Shown: piece by piece, positions 59,760 through 64,000 of the stretch | Layout of the letters: each line of letters opens with the position of its first letter | Position numbering within the stretch: the stretch's first letter is position 1 | Assembly (NCBI RefSeq): GCF_029407905.1 | Contig: NC_073628.1 | Coordinates: forward strand, 42,863,501 to 42,927,500 | Direction: 5' to 3' | Source: Bubalus kerabau | Taxonomy: Eukaryota; Chordata; Mammalia; Artiodactyla; Bovidae | DNA: 64,000 nucleotides | Made by a program: the position numbers and the translations under genes | Notes under the pieces: model-generated | What the model was told of the DNA's origin: nothing | Databases searched by the model: none | What the model saw: the letters and a program-made list of their open reading frames with translations, nothing else

Positions 59760-60961
59760 CCGTGAACTTCCTGATGTTCAAGCTGGTTTTAGAAAAGGCA
59801 GAGGAACCAGAGATCAAATTGCCAACATCCGCTGGATCATGGAAAAAGCAAGAGAGTTCCAGAAAAACATCTATTTCTGCTTTATTGACTATGCCAAAGC
59901 CTTTGACTGTGTGGATCACAATAAACTGTGGAAAATTCTGAAAGAGATGGGAATACCAGACCACCTGACCTGCCTCTTGAGAAATCTGTATGCAGGTCAG
60001 AAAGCAACAGAACTGGACATGGAACAACAGACTGGTTCCAAATAGGAAAAGGAGTACGTCAAGGCTGTATATTGTTACCCTGCTTATTTAACTTATATGC
60101 AGAGTACATCATGAGAAACGCTGGGCTGGAAGAAGCACAAGCTGGAATCAAGACTGCCAGGAGAAATCGGATATGCAGATGACACCACCCTTATGGCAGA
60201 AAGTGAAGGGGAACTAAAAAGCCTCTTGATGAAAGTGAAAGTGGAGAGTGGAAAAGCTGGCTTAAAGCTCAACATTCAGAAAACGAAGATCATGGCATCT
60301 GGTCCCACCACTTCATGCGAAATAGATGGGGAAACAGTGGAAACAGTGTCAGACTTTATTTTTGAGGGGGCTCCAAAATCACTGCAGATGGTGACTGCAG
60401 CCATGAAATTAAAAGACGCTTACTCCTTGGAAGGAAAGTTATGACCAACCTAGATAGCATATTGAAAAGCAGAGACATTACTTTGCCAACAAAGGTCTGT
60501 CTAGTCAAGGCTATGGTTTTTCCAGTGGTCATGTATGGATGTGAGAGTTGGACTGTGAAGAAGGCTGAGCGCCGAAGAATTGATGCTTTTGAACTGTGGT
60601 GTTGGAGAAGACTCTTGAGGATCCCTTGGACTGCAAGGAGATCCAACCAGTCCATTCAGAAGGAGGTCAGCCCTGGGATTTCTTTGGAAGGAATGATGCT
60701 AAAGCTGAAACTCCAGTACTTTGGCCACCTCATGCAAAGAGTTGACTCATTGGAAAAGACTCTGATGCTGGGAGGGATTGGGGGCAAGAGGAGAAGGGGA
60801 TGACAGAGGATGAGATGGCTGGATGGCATCACTGACTCGATGGACGTGAGTCTGAGTGAACTCCGGGAGTTGGTGATTGACAGGGAGCCCTGGCGTGCTG
60901 CGATTCATGGGGTCGCAAAGAGTCAGACATGACTGAGTGACTGAACTGAACTGAACTGAAC
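59760..60961 (+). mobile_element. BovB LINE, 5'-truncated, no TSD
   Basis: Starts in the RT domain (GTGAACTTCCTGATGTTCAA) and ends with an ACTGA repeat. Motif A FIDYAKAFDCVD is intact, but deletions (near 60008 and 60167) and an insertion (near 60365) break the frame, so it is dead. The flanks are adjoining L1 sequence with about 10 L1 bases missing and no duplication. Confidence 0.94.
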
Positions 60962-61127
60962 TAGCAATGAATGAGAGTTTCTGCTATTCCTCATCTTGAA
61001 CAGCATTTAATGTTTTGAATATGTTCATGAGACACTCCCAATATACCAAGGATATTAATGTATAAGCTGGAGATATAGGCCCAAATGATACAAGTGTAGA
61101 AGTACTGTGGTTGGTACAATCACAGTG

Positions 61128-61330
61128 TTAATCTCTCAGTCCTGTCTGACTCTTTGTGACCCCACAGACTATAGCCCGCCAGGCTCCTCTGTCCATGGAG
61201 TTCTTCAGGCAAGAGTACTGGAGTGGGTTGACATTTCCTTCTCCAGGGGATCTACCCGACCCAGGGGTCGAGCCCAGGTCTCCTGAACTGCAGGCAGATC
61301 CTTTACAATCTGAGCCACCAGGGAAGTCCC
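61128..61330 (-). mobile_element. Bov-tA SINE
   Basis: TCTCAGTCCTGTCTGACTC end at the left, tRNA head (GGGGTCGAGCCCAGGTCTCC, CTGAGCCACCAGGGAAGTCC) at the right. Confidence 0.93.
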
Positions 61331-61331
61331 C

Positions 61332-61550
61332 AGTATATCTGTATAATGGAATATTATTTAACCATAAAAAGGAATTAAGTTCTGAAATACACTACGATAT
61401 GATGAATCTTAAAAACACACTAAGTGAAAGAAGTTAGTCACAAAAGACCTCATCTTATATGATTCCATTTATCTGGAGTCAGAAAATCCACTGAAATAGA
61501 AAGCAGATTAGTGCCCACCAGGGGCTGGGGGAGGGGAAATGAGACATTAA
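61332..61550 (+). mobile_element. L1 3' region fragment
   Basis: AATGGAATATTATTTAACCA, then ACTAAGTGAAAGAAGTTAG and CCACCAGGGGCTGGGGGAG in L1 order, plus orientation. Confidence 0.75.
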
Positions 61551-61614
61551 AGTGTGTGTTCTTCAAACTGTGGGCAGGATTGAATGGAGCTATCCTTTCC
61601 TTGTTGAGGTCAGG

Positions 61615-61844
61615 ATCCCTGTCTCCTCCACATGAAAGCACAAGAAAATCAATTCAAAATTTCCAAGAAATCAATCATTCTAGATCTTAATGATGAAGTA
61701 CAAAGCAAAGTTCTAGTGTCAGCCCAGGATCTGCACTCACCAACCAGGCAGTTCTCTTCTCGGGAATCCCTTCGGAGCACTTCAACCTCTAAGAAAATGA
61801 GGCTTCCAAAATATGGACTTTTTAACAAATTCAAACAGTTGCAA
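61615..61844 (+). other. Possible unannotated coding exon
   Basis: An open frame (ATG at 61632, to 61862) reads KAQENQFKISKKSIILDLND, later QDLHSPTRQFSSRESLRSTS and LPKYGLFNKFKQLQ. The composition (Ser, Lys, Arg, Gln rich) looks protein-like and lies outside any repeat I recognise. Two acceptors fit (TTCCTTGTTGAGGTCAG| at 61613-61614, or CTCCTCCACATGAAAG| at about 61639) and a good donor follows, TTGCAA|GTAAGA (exon end 61844). I do not recognise the protein. It could also be chance; the frame is only about 77 codons. Confidence 0.3.
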
Positions 61845-62043
61845 GTAAGAGAATCTATCTAGGCAAGCCTCTCTGTTTATTTAAACATACCCCCTTTCCT
61901 GGGCTTCCCCATCCTGAGGCTGTCTAGCTACAAGACTGGAAACTGAACCATCCAGGACCTCCGACTTTCCTAGTCACAGAAAGGTCTGCTGTTGGCCTCA
62001 CGCTGTCACCGTCGAGGCTCTACTCTCAAAAATGAAGTCAATC

Positions 62044-62222
62044 AGGGACTTCCCTGGCGGTCCAGTGGCTAAGACGTCACCTTCCTAATACAGGGGGCCC
62101 AGTTCCAGCCGTGATCAGGGAATTAGGTCCCACATGCCCAAACTAAGAGTTCTCACACCAAGCTAAAGATTCCAAGTGCTGCAGCTAGAACCCAGCACAA
62201 ATGAGGAAATAATTTTTTTTTT
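62044..62222 (+). mobile_element. CHR-type tRNA SINE
   Basis: GGGACTTCCCTGGCGGTCCA head, TAGGTCCCACATGCCCAAAC body, T/A-rich tail after GAGGAAATAA. Confidence 0.85.
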
Positions 62223-63847
62223 AAGTCAACCAGGTACAATTACAGAGTACTTGAAGTCACCCTGAGCATAAGCTCCCAGGAGTGAGACAGAGTCCTGGGG
62301 AATTCCAGCATTAAAGAGATAGCATACAATTTTGAAGGAGCACTGAATAGAAAGCCACCCTCCGATAAAATTAAAATTTCTCTGGTACTTTGTTATTGTT
62401 CATATAAATTTATCAAAGTTCATTACCTTCTATTCTGTTACACCCACACCTCCCACACCCCAATTAACTAAAGCAATTATATTACATAATCCTCTCATCC
62501 TGGGGCAATTTTTAACATGGAGACTTTTAAAAAGTATAATAAAATATTTTAAACTCCCTTTTAAATGAAGATCTATAGCTTGTTCTATAAATCTTTTGTT
62601 TAAACATATCTCTGGGAAGCAAAGATAGTTTACTCCAATTGGCAGACCACAGAAAGCTTTGAGTACCAAGTTCTAAACCTCCAAAAGTCGGATTAAAATG
62701 TGAGATACTGAAAGATTCCAGGAAACAGCAGCATTTCTGCATGCGCCAGTAAAACGAAGACAGGAGGATGCATCTGCCAAACTTTATATTGTAATTAAAT
62801 CACTTTGTACTCACATAGCTTTACTTTGGAGGAGAATGTTTGTAGGGATTTTTAATCAGATAAAAGTAGGGCTGCTGTTTTCTCTATACCAATTAACATA
62901 GTTGACATCTAGCCAGATCTGCCCTGGACGCAGCAGGGATGTTCAGTTTGTCCTGATTCTGTGGGAAATGAAAAATGCAGTACTTGGCACAGAGAAAATA
63001 TGTGAACCCAAGAAATGTTGTCAAATATAGCAAGTCAAATTAAGAAAATTGATTTACTGAAGGGCAGTCTATGCTTTCTAGAGAACAAAGGAGGGAGGAA
63101 GACTCTGGACTACTAAAAATGAAGGACCTTGAGTTTAACTATTAATACTCTATGTTAATGAATAAACATATTTAGTTAAAGACTTTCCTACCACTCTATT
63201 AAATATGCAATTTGTCCTACTTTGAGTTTAAAGAAGGACCCAGTAGTGGCTCCAACATGGTGTATAAAAATTTATTTAACATTTTTGCACAGAAAGTCAG
63301 CCTAGATGTCATCTAGTCAAATTTCTTCTTTCTTGGAGGATTAAAATTGGTCCCAGGGATGTTAAATTACTCTTCCTGAGGTCACAATGGTACAATGCCC
63401 TCACAGACCCTTTGGCTCATGGACAGAAAACTATAATGGGGACATCAAAGCTATAGTAATATTTCAAATAACCAGAGTACTTTCAGAACAGTTGATTCTA
63501 GTTCATTTAAACGTATGGGTAAGTAATGATGTGAAAGAAAAGTGTTTTTATAACTGCTTAAAAACTGATCTAAAGTGTCAGTTCATAGTCCTATCTTTAA
63601 AAGTAGTATGTTAAAAACACGAAGTTACTGATGTTGGGTAATTATTTACCCACAAAAATCACTAATTTCATATGGTTCAACCTAAAATATAAAAGTAAAT
63701 TAAACTGAATATGTGGGTAATTTGTATAACTCAACTCCATCACTCTAAAAAGTATTTTATATAGTTCAGCATTATGGCTTAAATATAGATGGTTTAAGTG
63801 GCTATGGAGGAAATATTCTGGTTCTTAAATACCCTTGTGCTAGTCAT
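62223..63847. other. No feature recognised
   Basis: AT-rich intergenic sequence. The 60-80 aa ORFs within it have no coding signs, and I see no repeat family or RNA gene. Confidence 0.5.
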
Positions 63848-63849
63848 TA

Positions 63850-63945
63850 AATAATAGCTACCCTATTAAAAGCAAAGACATCACTTTGCCCACAAATGTC
63901 CATATAGTCAAAGCCATGGTTTTTCTGGTAGTGATGTATAGAAGT
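63850..63945 (+). mobile_element. BovB internal fragment
   Basis: AAAGCAAAGACATCACTTTG, then GTCAAAGCCATGGTTTTTCT and GATGTATAGAAGTGAG, parallels the BovB ORF2 C-terminal coding region. Diverged. Confidence 0.75.
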
Positions 63946-63947
63946 GA

Positions 63948-64000
63948 GAAATTCCTGGCCCAGGGATTGAACCCAGTTCTCCCGAATTGCAGGCAGATTC
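63948..64000 (-). mobile_element. tRNA-SINE head, cut by the window edge
   Basis: CCCAGGGATTGAACCCAGTT, then CGAATTGCAGGCAGATTC, is the tRNA-derived part of a Bov-tA or related SINE in reverse. Confidence 0.8.

Larger units (their letters stand above)
58190..61060 (-). mobile_element. L1 3' region carrying three insertions
   Basis: Pieces at 58190-58249, 58431-58607, 59211-59759 and 60962-61060 read as one L1 in reverse complement, from its 3' end (AGAGCAGTTTTAGGTTCACA) into ORF2 (CCAAACTGTCTCCCAGAGTG; AGCAATGAATGAGAGTTTCT). The gaps are a CHR SINE and two BovB copies. Confidence 0.85.

Noticed and set aside
49953..60961. Clustered repeats between 50 and 61 kb as a possible array system (CRISPR-like or satellite)
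   Set aside because: The repeats are kilobase-scale BovB copies in mixed orientation with individual truncation points and several with TSDs; not a regular array.
43461..64000. Search for EED or other known upstream neighbours
   Set aside because: No EED-like WD-repeat coding exon or its promoter was recognised; mammalian gene order would place EED further right than this window reaches.

Overview
This is a vertebrate, specifically ruminant, genomic window. The evidence is the retrotransposon content: many BovB (RTE-type) LINE copies, Bov-tA and Bov-A2 SINEs, and older CHR-type tRNA SINEs, L1, L2 and MIR. Bovid (cattle, sheep, goat, buffalo or similar) is the best guess; I cannot separate species from the sequence alone.

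The one protein-coding gene I can support is PICALM (CALM, phosphatidylinositol-binding clathrin assembly protein). It lies on the minus strand, and its first four coding exons are present with correct splice sites and phases: exon 1 at 42508-42637 (ATG at 42637-42635), exon 2 at 7861-8003, exon 3 at 4654-4729 and exon 4 at 765-867. They encode residues 1-150 and two bases of codon 151, which is the first half of the membrane-binding ANTH domain, including the basic PIP2-binding cluster in exon 1. Exon 5 and the rest of the gene lie beyond the left edge. Intron 1 is about 34.5 kb.

The promoter sits in a CpG island (about 41.99-43.46 kb) with no obvious TATA box. It holds two perfect GTCACGTGAC palindromes (CLEAR/E-box type), four 19-bp GC-box units in tandem, and a YY1-like ATGGCGGC site.

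From about 43.5 to 64 kb I find no confirmed gene. It is upstream of PICALM and rich in transposons, with nested insertions: BovB, CHR and BovB inside one minus-strand L1 (58.19-61.06 kb); Bov-A2 inside a twin-primed L1 inside a MIR (52.0-53.0 kb); and an L2 that appears split by a MaLR-type LTR and other sequence (54.6-57.5 kb). Two open stretches with exon-like splice signals (44458-44670 and about 61615-61844, plus strand) are the only hints of unannotated coding sequence.

I found no new gene system, RNA gene or CRISPR array. The most checkable observations are the paired CLEAR palindromes, an exact 62-bp tandem duplication in intron 1, a roughly 250-bp direct duplication in intron 3, a BovB inverted pair sharing the same premature stop, a twin-primed L1, a BovB insertion without a target-site duplication, and the two orphan exon-like ORFs.
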